This document shows positions 9,392 to 19,301 of a stretch of DNA of 64,000 bases, in pieces (position 1 is the first letter of the stretch; each line of letters starts with the position of its first letter). Source of the stretch: Xanthobacteraceae bacterium. GTDB taxonomy: Bacteria; Pseudomonadota; Alphaproteobacteria; Rhizobiales; Xanthobacteraceae. Position numbers and translations under genes: made by a program. The notes beneath the pieces were generated by a model, which was not told the origin of the DNA, made no database searches, and saw only the letters and a program-made list of their open reading frames with translations. The DNA lies in assembly GCA_029266425.1 (NCBI GenBank), contig JAQSWY010000008.1, positions 62,001-126,000 on the forward strand. Reading direction: 5' to 3'.

Positions 9392-10087
9392 TCACTCCTC
9401 CTCGTCGTCCGGCGTCGCGCGCGGCACCAGAGCGAGGTCGATCACGTCAGGCTCGAGGGGGTCCTCGTCGTCATGGAGCGACACATCGTCATTCGGTATG
9501 GGCACCGTCAAGCCCGCCGGCACCCGCGCATCGATGAGGCCGGTGCCTTTCAACTCCTCGATGCCCGGCAGGTCCTGGATCGAATCGAGGCCGAAATGCA
9601 CCAGGAAGCCTTCGGCAGTGCCGTAGGTGACCGGCCGCCCCGGGCTGCGGCGGCGCCCGCGCATGCGGATCCAGCCGGCCTCCAGCAGCACGTCGAGCGT
9701 GCCCTTGTTCGCCGCGACGCCGCGTATCTCCTCGATCTCGGCGCGGGTGACGGGCTGGTGATAGGCGATGATGGCGAGCGTCTCAAGCGCCGCGCGCGAG
9801 AGCTTGCGCGGCTCCGGCTTGTCGCGCGCCAGCAGGAAGCCGAGGTCCGGCGCGGTGCGGAACATCCATTTGCCGGCGGCCCGCACGAGGTTCACCCCGC
9901 GTGGGGCGTATTCCGCGGCAAGCTCGGCCAGCAAGGCCGGCAGATCGGCGCCTTCCGGGAGCCGGGCCTGGAGCGTCGCCTCGTCGAGCGGCTCGCCGGC
10001 GGCGAACAGCATGGCTTCCAGCAGGCGCAGCGCCGGAGCGCGGCGCGTCTCTTCGGTGCGCTCGCGGGCGGGCTGCTGCATGTTCAT
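9392..10087 (-). CDS. scpB: Segregation and condensation protein ScpB
   Basis: ScpB is the winged-helix accessory subunit of the SMC-ScpAB condensin. The 231-residue product contains LLEAMLFAAGEPLDEATL, LSRAALETLAIIAYHQPVTR and AEIEEIRGVAANKGTLDVLL, and the second winged helix segment PVTYGTAEGFLVHFGLDSIQ. All are typical. The last roughly 30 residues are acidic. Its start overlaps the end of scpA by four bases, so the two are coupled. Confidence 0.96.
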   Translation of the reverse strand: MNMQQPARERTEETRRAPALRLLEAMLFAAGEPLDEATLQARLPEGADLPALLAELAAEYAPRGVNLVRAAGKWMFRTAPDLGFLLARDKPEPRKLSRAALETLAIIAYHQPVTRAEIEEIRGVAANKGTLDVLLEAGWIRMRGRRRSPGRPVTYGTAEGFLVHFGLDSIQDLPGIEELKGTGLIDARVPAGLTVPIPNDDVSLHDDEDPLEPDVIDLALVPRATPDDEEE

Positions 10088-10887
10088 GCCCCGCCCTCGC
10101 CACTCGGCCCGAGCGGTCGGATCCAGATCGGCGCGAAGGCGCCGTCCTGCTGCACCTCGATCAGCCCTTCGCGGACCATTTCGAGGCTTGCGGAGAAGCC
10201 CGAGGCAAGCGCGCTGGCGCGCATCTTCGGATCGGCCATCCAGTTCAGCAGGAAGCCGTCGAGCCGCGCCCAGTCGCCGCCGGCCGGCAGCCGGCCGATC
10301 AACCGTTCGAGACGTTCGCGGGCATCCGCCAATGAGAGCACATGGCGCGGCGCGAAACGCACCTGGGACAGCGCGATCTTCTGCCGGTGCGCGCCATAGG
10401 CGGCCAGCAGCTCATAGAGGCTCGCTTCATAGACCACCGCACCTTCGCTGCGCAGCGGCTCGACATGTCCGCGCGGGAACACGTCCTGTCCCATGCGGTC
10501 GCGGGTGGCGAGATGCGCGGCGGCGGCGCGGATGCGCTCGAGCCTGCGCAGCCGCTCGGCGAGATCGGCGGCAAGTTCGGCTGCACTCGGCCCCTCCTCC
10601 TTCGGCGGCTCGGGCAGCAGCAGCCGCGACTTCAGGAAGGCGAGCCACGCCGCCATGACCAGATAGTCGGCGGCGAGTTCCAGCCGTACCCGGCGCGCCT
10701 GCTCGACGAAGGTAAGATACTGCTCGGCGAGCTGGAGGATGGAGATGCGGTGGAGATCCACCTTCTGGGTGCGGGCGAGCGCCAGCAGCAGGTCGAGGGG
10801 GCCTTCGAAGCCGTCGACATCGACGACGAGCGCCGGCTCGGTCGCGCCGCGCTCGGGGGTATCGAAGGCGAATTCGTTCTGCTCCAT
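10084..10887 (-). CDS. scpA: Segregation and condensation protein ScpA
   Basis: ScpA is the kleisin subunit that bridges SMC heads. The 267-residue product has the diagnostic N-terminal FEGPLDLLLALARTQKVDLH, followed by ISILQLAEQYL and YLVMAAWLAFLKSRLLLP. The C-terminal winged helix region is near VREGLIEVQQDGAFAPIWIR. It lies directly downstream of nagZ (20-base gap) and overlaps scpB by four bases. Confidence 0.96.
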   Translation of the reverse strand: MEQNEFAFDTPERGATEPALVVDVDGFEGPLDLLLALARTQKVDLHRISILQLAEQYLTFVEQARRVRLELAADYLVMAAWLAFLKSRLLLPEPPKEEGPSAAELAADLAERLRRLERIRAAAAHLATRDRMGQDVFPRGHVEPLRSEGAVVYEASLYELLAAYGAHRQKIALSQVRFAPRHVLSLADARERLERLIGRLPAGGDWARLDGFLLNWMADPKMRASALASGFSASLEMVREGLIEVQQDGAFAPIWIRPLGPSGEGGA

Positions 10888-10907
10888 CTATTCCGGCAGC
10901 GTCCCGT

Positions 10908-11930
10908 TCACGTCGTCGCGATCATAGCGGAAAATTGCGCGCGCGCCTGCGAAACCTCGAAAGCGCCGGGGCTGCGCAGCCGGTCGAGCGCAGCCGCGCA
11001 ACGCCGCGCCGCCTCGCCGGAAAGCTGGGGCGTCCTCGAGGCCACCTCCACCATCTCCGCCATCTTGCCGTTGCAGTGGAGCGCGAGGTCGCAACCCGCA
11101 GCGAACGCGGCTTCCGTCCGGCTCGCCAGCGAGCCCGAGAGCGCGCCCATGGAGAGATCGTCGCTCATCAGGGCACCCTCGAAGCCGAGATAGTCGCGAA
11201 CGATCTCCTTGAGCACCCGCTTCGAGGTGGTTGCGGGGTGATCCGGGTCGATCGCCGTATAGACGACGTGTGCGGTCATGCCGAGCGGTAGGTCGGCGAG
11301 CAGCCGGAACGGGGCGAAATCGGTCGCTTCCAGCACCTCGCGCGGCGTCTCGACGACCGGCAGGCTCTCATGACTGTCGGCGCGGGCGCGGCCGTGGCCG
11401 GGTATGTGCTTGAGCACGGGGAGCACGCCGCCCTCGATCAATCCCTCCGCCGCGGCCCGGGCGAGGGTCGCCACCTGCGCCGGTTCCACGCCATAGGCGC
11501 GGTCGCCAATGATGCCGTGGCCTTCCGGCAGGCGCAGGTCCGCGCACGGCACGCAGTCGACATTGATGCCGAGGCTGGCGAGATCGTCCGCCATCAGCCG
11601 GGCGCCGAGGCGCGCCGTCGCTTTCGCGCCTTCCATGTCGCCGGCCTCGGCAATGCGGGCGAACCGCTCCGCCGGCGGATAGGCCGGCCAGTGGGGCGGA
11701 GCGAGGCGCTGCACGCGCCCGCCTTCCTGGTCGACCAGCACCGGCGCGTCCGCGCGGCCGACGATGGCGCGGAAGGCGGAGACCAGCGCCCTCACCTGCC
11801 CCGGCGTTTCGACATTGCGGCGGAAGATGATCAGCCCCCACGGATCCTTCTCCGCGAAGAAGCGCTCCTCCTCCGGGGTGAGGACCGGGCCGGCGCAGCC
11901 GGTGATGAAGGCGCGGGGCGTCGTCGGCAT
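10908..11930 (-). CDS. nagZ: Beta-N-acetylhexosaminidase NagZ
   Basis: Family 3 glycoside hydrolase that removes N-acetylglucosamine from anhydro-muropeptides in cell-wall recycling. The 340-residue product has the NagZ motif KHIPGHGRARADSHESLPVV; its His and Asp are the general acid/base pair in this family. The nucleophile Asp is in ALMSDDLSMGAL. DQEGGRVQRL near residue 65 is another family marker. The order SPOR-nagZ-scpA-scpB is conserved in Rhizobiales. Confidence 0.96.
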   Translation of the reverse strand: MPTTPRAFITGCAGPVLTPEEERFFAEKDPWGLIIFRRNVETPGQVRALVSAFRAIVGRADAPVLVDQEGGRVQRLAPPHWPAYPPAERFARIAEAGDMEGAKATARLGARLMADDLASLGINVDCVPCADLRLPEGHGIIGDRAYGVEPAQVATLARAAAEGLIEGGVLPVLKHIPGHGRARADSHESLPVVETPREVLEATDFAPFRLLADLPLGMTAHVVYTAIDPDHPATTSKRVLKEIVRDYLGFEGALMSDDLSMGALSGSLASRTEAAFAAGCDLALHCNGKMAEMVEVASRTPQLSGEAARRCAAALDRLRSPGAFEVSQARAQFSAMIATT

Positions 11931-11993
11931 GATTGAACCGCAGGTTGGACGAGCTGATTGCGGGTAGCGGCGCGCGGACCGCGGGTCAAGCGA

Positions 11994-12093
11994 GCATCCT
12001 TCGAGGCCCGGCTATGCCGGGCACCTCGGGATGAGGTTGTTTTTTGATAGGAACCTCATCAGGAGATGCTCGCACAGCGAGCCTCGAAGGATG
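11994..12093. repeat. Palindromic intergenic repeat, family A (copy 2)
   Basis: Inverted repeat running from GCATCCTTCGAGG to CCTCGAAGGATG with internal arms GGGATGAGGTTG and AACCTCATC around a T-rich centre. It lies between nagZ and the SPOR gene and would form a long stem with a T-rich loop. Confidence 0.85.
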
Positions 12094-12128
12094 TTCAAGC
12101 AGGGCAAGCTAGCACTAAGTGCAGCGGA

Positions 12129-14033
12129 TCAGTTCCGCTGCACCATGCAGTCGCCGCCCTGGGCGCGCAGGCTCTGGCACAGCTCATTGGCCTGGTCCTT
12201 CGAATTGAAGGGGCCAACCTGCGCCCGATAATAGATGCCGCGGTCGCCGAGATCGGCGCGGCGGATATTGGCGCTGTAACTGCCGAGGATGCCCGGGAAC
12301 TTGCCCTGCGTCGCGCGCCAGGCCGACTGCGCCTCGCCCTGGGTGCGTTGCGCGGCCACCTGCACGAAATAGCCGCCGGCGGACGCCTGGTCGGACGCCG
12401 CTGCGGCTGCCGGAGCTGCGATGCTCGGGCTCGCCGGAGCCGCGGCGACCCGGGTGGGCGGCAGCGGCACCGTTGCCGGCATCGTCGAGGACGCATCGTC
12501 CGGCGCAAAGGAGCTCACTTGCGTCGGCGCGCCGATCGGGGCGGCCGCCTGGGCGGACGGCGCAAGCGGAATCGGAGCGTTCGGCGGCTGGATCACGGGG
12601 GCCGACGAGCCGTCGACCACGGTGCCGTCGGCGCGCACGGTAAGGGTGCGCACGCGCTTCGGCTCGGTAGAATTGGCGGGTGCGGAGCTCGGCTGCGGCT
12701 GCGGCGGGCTCGCCGACGGCATGGCGCCGAGCGGCGCCGGCGCGGACGGCGACGGTGCCGGGTTGCCGCCGCCGGTCGGCGGCAGGATCACGCGCGGCTG
12801 AGCCGCCTGCGGCTGCGCCGCCTGGGAGGGATCGACCGGCTCTTCCTGGCTCGACACCACGCGCTCATTGCCCGAGGGGTCGCCGCCTACGCGGTCATAG
12901 ATCAGCTTCTGGCCATCGGCGGTCTGCTCGCCGCCCGCCGGCTGCGGCGGGGCAACCTTGTTCGGGCCCTGGTCGGCCCTGATCACAGGCGGCTGGCCGG
13001 TCGCGACGATCGTACCGCCCCCGGACATGGCGCGCAGGCCGAAATAGCCTCCGGCGATCAGCAGAATGGCGCACCCTATAGCGGTACCGAGCAATGCCAG
13101 CCGGCGGCTGCGCGGCGGGCGCTGCTCCTCATAGGCTTCATACTCATAGCCGTCGTCGGCATCACCCGGCGCCTCATCCTCATAGCCGTCGCGCTCATAG
13201 GCGGTGCGGCCATAATCATAGGCGTCATCGTCGAGCGTATAGCCGCCGCGCGACTGCGGCTCGGTGCGCCCGGTCTCGGTGCGTCCAGTCTCGGTGCGAC
13301 CGCCCGACCGCGCCGTAACGGTGCCGGCGGAGGCATCGAAGCCGGGCATCGCGGCCGGCGCAGCGCGGCTCACCGCAGCATCGCGCGCCACATGGGTGTC
13401 GCGAGCGGGAGTCGCGGGCTGGGTCCGCGCGACCGGCGCCGGCTGCGACGTCGGAGCGAAAAGCGCCTCGGCGACGGCCTCGGCAGCGCGATCGGAAACC
13501 CGGCCGCTGCGCTCGGTGGGGCGCGGCGGATCGTTCTCGCGCGGCGACCGGCTGCCGGTCCGTGGGGCATCCGCAAAGTCGGACGGCGCGGTGCGCCCGA
13601 GCGGCTCATTCTGTCGCGGGGTCGGTTCGGCATAGACCTCGGCGGCGAGCGCGGAGAAAGGCCCGGGGCCGGGCCGAGGCGTTTCATGACGAGGCGCTTC
13701 GTGACGAGGCGCTTCGTGGCGCGGCGGCTCGTGACGCGGCGGTTCGTGACGAGGGGGCTCGGGACGCGCGGGCTCGCTTCGCATCGGCTCGGCATGGGCC
13801 GGCCGGGGCGGGGCGCCGGCAGGGCGCGCTGCGGGCGCCCCCTGGGGAGCCGCATTGCGCGCTCCCTGAGCGGCTGCGTCGGAATTCTCACGGAAGAACT
13901 CGGCGAAGGGATCTTCCTGCCCGATCAGCCGAGCCAGCTCGGCGAGCGGGTCATCCGCAGACGGCCTTGCTCCGGCGGGGCGCTGCCCATAGGCTGCCTC
14001 ATCCCGCGTGCGCATTCTGCTTTCATTACCCAT
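12129..14033 (-). CDS. SPOR-domain cell-envelope protein
   Basis: A 634-residue bitopic protein that probably binds denuded septal peptidoglycan. The N-terminal cytoplasmic half is Pro/Arg/Ala-rich with tandem PPRHE and APRHE repeats (about residues 95-130) and TGRTE repeats near 245-260. One membrane span follows (LALLGTAIGCAILLIAGGYF, about residue 320). A long Pro/Ala-rich periplasmic linker precedes a C-terminal SPOR domain (GGYFVQVAAQRTQGEAQSAW to CQSLRAQGGDCMVQRN). It lies between argS and nagZ, its usual place. An alternative start is the ATG at 14015. Confidence 0.9.
   Translation of the reverse strand: MGNESRMRTRDEAAYGQRPAGARPSADDPLAELARLIGQEDPFAEFFRENSDAAAQGARNAAPQGAPAARPAGAPPRPAHAEPMRSEPARPEPPRHEPPRHEPPRHEAPRHEAPRHETPRPGPGPFSALAAEVYAEPTPRQNEPLGRTAPSDFADAPRTGSRSPRENDPPRPTERSGRVSDRAAEAVAEALFAPTSQPAPVARTQPATPARDTHVARDAAVSRAAPAAMPGFDASAGTVTARSGGRTETGRTETGRTEPQSRGGYTLDDDAYDYGRTAYERDGYEDEAPGDADDGYEYEAYEEQRPPRSRRLALLGTAIGCAILLIAGGYFGLRAMSGGGTIVATGQPPVIRADQGPNKVAPPQPAGGEQTADGQKLIYDRVGGDPSGNERVVSSQEEPVDPSQAAQPQAAQPRVILPPTGGGNPAPSPSAPAPLGAMPSASPPQPQPSSAPANSTEPKRVRTLTVRADGTVVDGSSAPVIQPPNAPIPLAPSAQAAAPIGAPTQVSSFAPDDASSTMPATVPLPPTRVAAAPASPSIAAPAAAAASDQASAGGYFVQVAAQRTQGEAQSAWRATQGKFPGILGSYSANIRRADLGDRGIYYRAQVGPFNSKDQANELCQSLRAQGGDCMVQRN
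13682..13757. repeat. 15-bp in-frame tandem repeat in the SPOR gene
   Basis: Tandem 15-base units (variants of TCGTGACGCGGCGGT and TCGTGACGAGGCGCT) encode repeated RHEPP and RHEAP pentapeptides in the cytoplasmic linker. The frame is preserved by the unit length. Confidence 0.8.
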
Positions 14034-14130
14034 TGCACCGAACCCGTTCGTACTGACCGCAAGCGTGCCGGCCCTTGCGAACCGACATCAGGACGGCGGC
14101 GGTCGGCCCAGATCGGCGAACGCGACACAC

Positions 14131-15900
14131 TCACCGCATTTCTTCGGGGGCATCGACTCCAAGGATCGACAGTCCTGAAGCGATGACCAGCGCGACGGCA
14201 TGCACAAGTGCCAGCCGCGCATAGGTCAAGACTCGATCATCTTCGATAATGAAGCGTAAATGAGGCGAGTCCTTCCCTCGATTCCATTGTGCATGCAAGG
14301 CACTGGCCAAATCGTACAGGTAGAACGCCACTCTATGGGGCTCTTTGGCGAGAGCCGCCTGCTCGACCAGCCGCGGGTAGCCTGCAATGAGTTTCGCTAA
14401 GGTAATCTCGCCTTCGTCGGTGAGCCGGTCAAGCGCGGAATCAACGAATGCCAAGGGTTCCACCGGCAATCCGGGGAACGCCTCGCGAGCATTGCGCAGG
14501 ATCGAACGCGTCCGGGCATGTGCGTACTGCACATAGAAGACAGGATTGTCACGGGTCTGCTCGATTACCTTTGCGAGGTCGAAATCGAGCACCGCATCGT
14601 TCTTCCGGTTGATCATCATGAAACGCACGGCGTCGCGGCCGACTTCGTCGACCACTTCACGCAGCGTCACAAAGTCGCCGGCGCGCTTCGACATCTTCAC
14701 CGGCTCGCCGGCACGCAGCAGCCGGACGAGCTGGCAAAGCTCGACCTCAAGGGCGCCCTCCCCGCCGGTCGCCGCCCTTACGGCAGCGGTCATGCGCTTG
14801 ACATAGCCGCCATGGTCGGCGCCCCAGATGTCGATCATCCGGGAAAAACCGCGGTCGAACTTGTCCTTGTGATAGGCGATGTCGGCAGCGAAATAGGTGT
14901 AGCTGCCGTCCGACTTCATGAGCGGACGGTCGACGTCGTCCCCGAACCCGGTGGCGCGGAACAGGGTCTGCTCGCGATCCTCCCAATCCTCGACCGGCGC
15001 TCCCTTTGGCGGCGGCAGCCGGCCCTCATAGACGAGGTCGCGCTGGCGTAATTCGTCCAGCAACCGGTCGATGATGCTGCCATTGCCGCCCGCGCGGTCA
15101 TGGAGCGTGCGCTCTGAGAAGAACACGCCGTGCCGGATGTTCAGCGCTTCGAGGTCGGTCCGGATCATCGCCATCATCGCGGCGATCGAAGCCTCTCGGA
15201 CGATCGGCAGCCATTCGGCTTCCTGCATCTCCGTGAGCGCCCGACCATGCTCGGCGGCGAGCGCCTGCCCGACCGGCACCAGATAGTCGCCGGGATAGAG
15301 CCCTTCGGGAATGGTGATGGCCTCGCCCAGCGCCTCGCGGTAGCGCAGATAGGCGGACCGGGCGAGCACGTCGACCTGCGCCCCAGCATCGTTGATGTAG
15401 TATTCCCGGACCACATCCCAGCCGGCGAAGGCGAGCAGATTGGCGAGCGCATCGCCGAACACCGCTCCGCGGCAATGGCCGACATGCATCGGGCCGGTGG
15501 GATTGGCCGAAACATATTCGACATTGACCGGCCGGCCGGCGCCGAGATTGGCGCGACCATAAGTGCCGCCGCCCTGGCGGAGCGCGCTCGCCATCGCGCC
15601 GCGCCAGAGCGAGGGATCGAGCGCGATATTGATGAAGCCCGGCCCCGCGACCTCGACCCCGGTGACGCCTGCGATCACCTTCAGCTTGCCGGCGAGCTTC
15701 TCGGCGAGATCACGCGGTTTCATGCCGGCTTCCTTGGCCAGCACCATCGCCGCATTGGTGGCGAGATCGCCATGGCTCACCTCGCGCGGCGGCTCAACCA
15801 CGACGCGGGCGGCGTCGATCCCGGCGGGCAAGGCGCCCTCGGCGGCGAGATCGGCAAGGGCGGCGCGGACGTGATCGGCGAAGATCGCGTAGAGATTCAT
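14131..15900 (-). CDS. argS: Arginyl-tRNA synthetase
   Basis: Class I synthetase that charges tRNA-Arg, 589 residues. The HIGH-type motif is in [20 protein letters not shown] and the KMSKS equivalent in [13 protein letters not shown]. The N-terminal additional domain and the C-terminal anticodon-binding segment ([19 protein letters not shown]) are present. I start at the ATG at 15900 ([18 protein letters not shown]). The longer frame to 15990 would overlap dgt and has no family support upstream. Confidence 0.97.
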   Translation of the reverse strand: MNLYAIFADHVRAALADLAAEGALPAGIDAARVVVEPPREVSHGDLATNAAMVLAKEAGMKPRDLAEKLAGKLKVIAGVTGVEVAGPGFINIALDPSLWRGAMASALRQGGGTYGRANLGAGRPVNVEYVSANPTGPMHVGHCRGAVFGDALANLLAFAGWDVVREYYINDAGAQVDVLARSAYLRYREALGEAITIPEGLYPGDYLVPVGQALAAEHGRALTEMQEAEWLPIVREASIAAMMAMIRTDLEALNIRHGVFFSERTLHDRAGGNGSIIDRLLDELRQRDLVYEGRLPPPKGAPVEDWEDREQTLFRATGFGDDVDRPLMKSDGSYTYFAADIAYHKDKFDRGFSRMIDIWGADHGGYVKRMTAAVRAATGGEGALEVELCQLVRLLRAGEPVKMSKRAGDFVTLREVVDEVGRDAVRFMMINRKNDAVLDFDLAKVIEQTRDNPVFYVQYAHARTRSILRNAREAFPGLPVEPLAFVDSALDRLTDEGEITLAKLIAGYPRLVEQAALAKEPHRVAFYLYDLASALHAQWNRGKDSPHLRFIIEDDRVLTYARLALVHAVALVIASGLSILGVDAPEEMR

Positions 15901-15964
15901 GCGTGGCTCCGAAGGCGGCGTTGCCGGCGAGGTAAATCGGTTGGAATGCCGGCGGCGGCTGGCG

Positions 15965-17137
15965 CTAGCGCAGTTCCGGGGTCGAGTCAAAGAGCCGGGC
16001 GTGCTCGGCGAGCGCGTAGCGGTCGGTCTGGCCGGCGATGAAATCGGCGATGCGCCGTGCCCGGCGCCCCTCCTCTACACCATCGACCGTGGCGCGCCAT
16101 TCCGCCGGCAGGGCCGCGCTGTCGGCCATGTAGCGGCTGAAGAGATCGCGCACCACCTCGCCGGCGTCCGTCATCACCCGCATCAGCCAAGGGTGGCGGT
16201 ACATATGCGGATAGAGGAAGGCCTTCATCCCGCGTTCGGCCTCCGCGACCGCTGGCGAGAAGCCGACCAGCGCCTGGCCGAGCCGGCGCACCTCGTCGGC
16301 GGAGCTGGGACCGTGCCGGGCCACGCGGCGGCGGGTTTCAGTCACCACATCCTCGATCAGCAAGGTGATCAGTCGGCGGCCGGTCTCGTGCACCATGCGC
16401 GAGGCATCGAGCGCGGGCCACTCTTCCCGTATCCCGGCGATCACCGGCCCGACCAGCGGCAGCCCGGCAAGATCGGCTATGCCAAACATCCCGGCGCGCA
16501 GGCCGTCATCCATGTCGTGCACGTCATAGGCGATATCGTCTGCAAGGGCGGCAACCTGTGCCTCGGCCGACGCCCAGCTCCACAGCCACAGATCCTGCCG
16601 GCCAGCATGGGCGGCGATCGCATGCGGCAAGGGCTCGCTCAAGGGGCCATTGTGCTTGGCGATGCCTTCATGGGTCTCCCAGCTGAGGTTCAGCCCGTCA
16701 AAGCCCGGATAGCGGTTCTCCAGCCGCGTCACCACGCGCAGCGCCTGGGCGTTGTGGTCGAAGCCGCCATAGGCGGCCATGCAGTCGTCGAGCACGCGCT
16801 CCCCGGCATGGGCGAAGGGCGGGTGGCCGAGATCGTGAGCCAGCGCCAGCGCCTCGGCGAGGTCTTCGTCCAGCCCCAGCGCTCGGGCGATCGAGCGCGC
16901 CACCTGCACCACTTCCAACGTATGGGTGAGGCGTGTGCGGAAATGATCGCCCTCATGGTAGATGAACACCTGCGTCTTGTAGGCGAGCCGCCGGAAAGCC
17001 GAGGAATGGATGATGCGGTCGGCGTCGCGGCGGAACGCGCTGCGCGCGCCGCTCGGCGGCTCGTCGACGAGGCGGCCGCGGCTTTCCTCGGCCTTCGAGG
17101 CCCATTCCGCGCGCGATTGCGCCAGCGCGACCGCCAT
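15965..17137 (-). CDS. dgt: dGTPase-like deoxynucleoside triphosphate triphosphohydrolase
   Basis: HD-domain hydrolase that cleaves dGTP or related dNTPs to nucleoside and triphosphate. The 390-residue product has [20 protein letters not shown], then [20 protein letters not shown], giving the H...HD...D metal site. [16 protein letters not shown] is also typical of the class without allosteric extensions. It is upstream of argS and divergent from erpA, an order common in Rhizobiales. Confidence 0.94.
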   Translation of the reverse strand: MAVALAQSRAEWASKAEESRGRLVDEPPSGARSAFRRDADRIIHSSAFRRLAYKTQVFIYHEGDHFRTRLTHTLEVVQVARSIARALGLDEDLAEALALAHDLGHPPFAHAGERVLDDCMAAYGGFDHNAQALRVVTRLENRYPGFDGLNLSWETHEGIAKHNGPLSEPLPHAIAAHAGRQDLWLWSWASAEAQVAALADDIAYDVHDMDDGLRAGMFGIADLAGLPLVGPVIAGIREEWPALDASRMVHETGRRLITLLIEDVVTETRRRVARHGPSSADEVRRLGQALVGFSPAVAEAERGMKAFLYPHMYRHPWLMRVMTDAGEVVRDLFSRYMADSAALPAEWRATVDGVEEGRRARRIADFIAGQTDRYALAEHARLFDSTPELR

Positions 17138-17230
17138 GAATTCCTCTCCGACCCCGTTGGCCGCCCCTTTGACTCGGGCGCGGCAGCACTTAACTATCGG
17201 GGTAGTTCATATCAACCTGAAGGCTGCGAC

Positions 17231-17584
17231 ATGAGCGCAACCGAATTGACTGCCGAAGCATACGGCGTCGCCGTCACCGGCCGCGCCGCTCGGCGCATCG
17301 CCGAGATCCTCGCCACCGAGCCGCCGCTGAGCGTGCTGCGGGTGAGCGTCGAGGGCGGCGGCTGCTCCGGATTCCAGTACAAGTTCGATATCACCCGCGA
17401 GCGGGCCGAGGATGACATCGTAATCGACAATGAGGGCGCCACCGTCGTCATCGATCCAGTCTCGCTGGAATATATGACGGGCTCGCATATCGACTTCGTC
17501 GACGACCTGATCGGCGCCTCGTTCAAGATCGAGAACCCGCACGCCGTCGCCTCCTGCGGCTGCGGTACCAGCTTCGCGCTCTGA
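17231..17584 (+). CDS. erpA: A-type iron-sulfur carrier, ErpA/IscA family
   Basis: Small Fe-S carrier protein of 117 residues that delivers clusters to apo-enzymes. The three conserved cysteines are in GGGCSGFQYKF and SCGCGTSF, in the standard CX(about 65)CGC spacing. The protein starts MSATELTAEAYGVAVTGRAA. I use the ATG at 17231; the open frame extends far upstream across dgt and argS but carries nothing conserved. Its TGA overlaps the ATG of the next gene (TGATG), so mtnN is coupled. Confidence 0.93.
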   Translation: MSATELTAEAYGVAVTGRAARRIAEILATEPPLSVLRVSVEGGGCSGFQYKFDITRERAEDDIVIDNEGATVVIDPVSLEYMTGSHIDFVDDLIGASFKIENPHAVASCGCGTSFAL

Positions 17585-18339
17585 TGCGCCCCGTCGGGGT
17601 GCTATGCGCCCTGCCGCAAGAGTTCGCCGTCCTCATCGACAATCTCGAGGGTCAGGAGACCAGCGAGCGTGCCGGCATGCGCTTTCATACCGGCACGCTC
17701 GACGGCCATGCCGTGGTGCTGGCGCAGGCCGGCATGGGCAAGGTCAATGCCTCCATCGCCGCGACCTTGCTGATCGAGCGCTTCGAGGCGCGCGCCATGG
17801 TGTTTTCAGGCGTCGCCGGCGGCCTCGACCCGGAGCTTTCCATCGGCGACGTGGTGATCGCCGAGCACGTGGTGCAGCATGATACCGGATGGCATGACGC
17901 CGAGGGCTTCAATGCCTATCAGGCCGGGCACTTGCCCTTCTTCAATCCGGTCGAGGATCACGGCCACCGGGCCGACGCCGCAATCATGGCGCGCAGCCGC
18001 GGGGCGCTTGCCGATCTGGCGCTGGCGCCGCTGTCGCGCGCTGCCGGTGGCGAGGAGCGCCCGCCTCTGATCCACTTCGCCCGAGTGCTGACCGGCGACC
18101 AGTTCGTCAACAGCGAAGCGGTGCGCGACCGGCTGTTCCGTCAGTTCGGCGGCGCCGCGGTGGAGATGGAGGGCGGCGCCATGGCCCAGGCCTGCATCGC
18201 CTTCGGCGTGCCGTGGCTGGTGATCCGCGCGCTGTCGGATCTCGCCGGACATGAGTCCCACTTCGATTTCGCCCGCTTCGCCGACGAGGTGTCGCGCGCC
18301 TCGGCCTTGATCGTGCGGCGACTGCTGCCGGTGTTATAA
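17584..18339 (+). CDS. mtnN: 5'-methylthioadenosine/S-adenosylhomocysteine nucleosidase
   Basis: Hydrolase of the purine/uridine phosphorylase superfamily that frees adenine from methylthioadenosine or S-adenosylhomocysteine. The 251-residue product has GVLCALPQEFAVLIDNL at the start, AQAGMGKVNAS, VFSGVAGGLDPELSIGDVVI, the ribose/purine site VEMEGGAMAQACIAFGVPW, and the catalytic Asp region RALSDLAGHE. It is slightly longer than the E. coli enzyme. It begins at the erpA stop and is followed by xthA. Confidence 0.88.
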   Translation: MRPVGVLCALPQEFAVLIDNLEGQETSERAGMRFHTGTLDGHAVVLAQAGMGKVNASIAATLLIERFEARAMVFSGVAGGLDPELSIGDVVIAEHVVQHDTGWHDAEGFNAYQAGHLPFFNPVEDHGHRADAAIMARSRGALADLALAPLSRAAGGEERPPLIHFARVLTGDQFVNSEAVRDRLFRQFGGAAVEMEGGAMAQACIAFGVPWLVIRALSDLAGHESHFDFARFADEVSRASALIVRRLLPVL

Positions 18340-18364
18340 GCCCTGATCGTCAGCGGGGATTCCC

Positions 18365-19156
18365 ATGCGCATCGCCACCTGGAACGTCAACTCGATCAAG
18401 CAGCGGCAGGACCATGCCGTGGCCTGGCTGAAGGAACGCCAGCCGGACCTGGTCTGCTTCCAGGAGATCAAGTGCGTCGACGAGGCCTTCCCGCGCGAGG
18501 CGTTCGAGGCCCTCGGCTACAATGTGGCGGTGCATGGCCAGAAAGGCTTCAATGGCGTGGCCGTGCTCTCCAGGATGCCGTTCGATGAGGTGACGACCGG
18601 CCTGCCCGGCGACGAGGCCGACGTGCAGTCCCGCTTCATCGAGGTGGTGGTCTCGACCCCGAAGGGCGCGCTGCGGGTCTGCGGCATCTATCTGCCGAAC
18701 GGCAACCCGCCCGACACCGAGAAATATCCCTACAAGCTCGGCTGGATGGCGCGCCTGAAGACGCTGATCGCCATGCGCCTCGCCTATGAGGAGCCGCTCG
18801 TGATAGCCGGTGACTACAATGTCATCCCGGCGCCGGAGGACGTGCACGACCCGGCGCTGTGGATGGGCGATGCGCTGTTCCTGCCGAAGACCCGCGCCGC
18901 CTTCCGCGAGATGCTCAATCTCGGTTTGACCGAGGCCGTGCGCGCCACCACCGACGAGGCGAAGCTCTACACCTTCTGGGATTATCAGGCCGGCGCCTGG
19001 CAGAAGAACAACGGCATCCGTATCGACCATCTGCTGCTGTCGCCGCAAGCCGCCGACCGCCTCAAGGGGGTCGGCATCGACAAGCACACCCGCACCTGGG
19101 AGAAGCCCTCCGACCATGTGCCGGTCTGGGCGGATTTCGATCTCGGCTCGAAGTAG
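18365..19156 (+). CDS. xthA: Exodeoxyribonuclease III
   Basis: AP endonuclease and 3'-5' exonuclease of base-excision repair, 263 residues. Visible catalytic motifs are ATWNVNSIKQRQ, CFQEIKCVDEAFP (metal Glu), AGDYNVIPAPEDVHDP, IRIDHLLLS and the final SDHVPVWADFDL with the catalytic Asp-His pair. It ends exactly where a long inverted repeat begins (19156), which probably acts as its terminator. Confidence 0.96.
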   Translation: MRIATWNVNSIKQRQDHAVAWLKERQPDLVCFQEIKCVDEAFPREAFEALGYNVAVHGQKGFNGVAVLSRMPFDEVTTGLPGDEADVQSRFIEVVVSTPKGALRVCGIYLPNGNPPDTEKYPYKLGWMARLKTLIAMRLAYEEPLVIAGDYNVIPAPEDVHDPALWMGDALFLPKTRAAFREMLNLGLTEAVRATTDEAKLYTFWDYQAGAWQKNNGIRIDHLLLSPQAADRLKGVGIDKHTRTWEKPSDHVPVWADFDLGSK

Positions 19157-19277
19157 CTCTGCTTCAGCATCCTTCGAGGCTCGCGGTTGGCGAGCACCTC
19201 GGGATGAGGTGGTTTTTTAAAAACAAACCTCATCCTGAGGTGCCGCGAAGCGGCCTCGAAGGATGCTGAAGCAGAGC
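19156..19277. repeat. Palindromic intergenic repeat, family A (copy 3, full length)
   Basis: The best-preserved copy. Its ends are perfect inverted repeats (GCTCTGCTTCAGCATCCTTC and its complement), with nested arms GGGATGAGGT and ACCTCATCC around a T/A-rich centre. It fills the gap between the convergent xthA and exoR-like genes, so the folded RNA could end transcription from both sides. Confidence 0.9.
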
Positions 19278-19301
19278 ACCTAACCTAGAAATATCAGATA
19301 C

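Noticed and set aside
12066..14186. Open frame of 706 codons on the plus strand opposite the SPOR gene
   Set aside because: Low-complexity Arg/Gly product without conserved motifs; it mirrors the Pro/Ala-rich real gene.
15899..17584. 561-residue plus-strand protein ending in ErpA
   Set aside because: Only the last 117 residues are conserved; the rest is antisense to dgt and argS.
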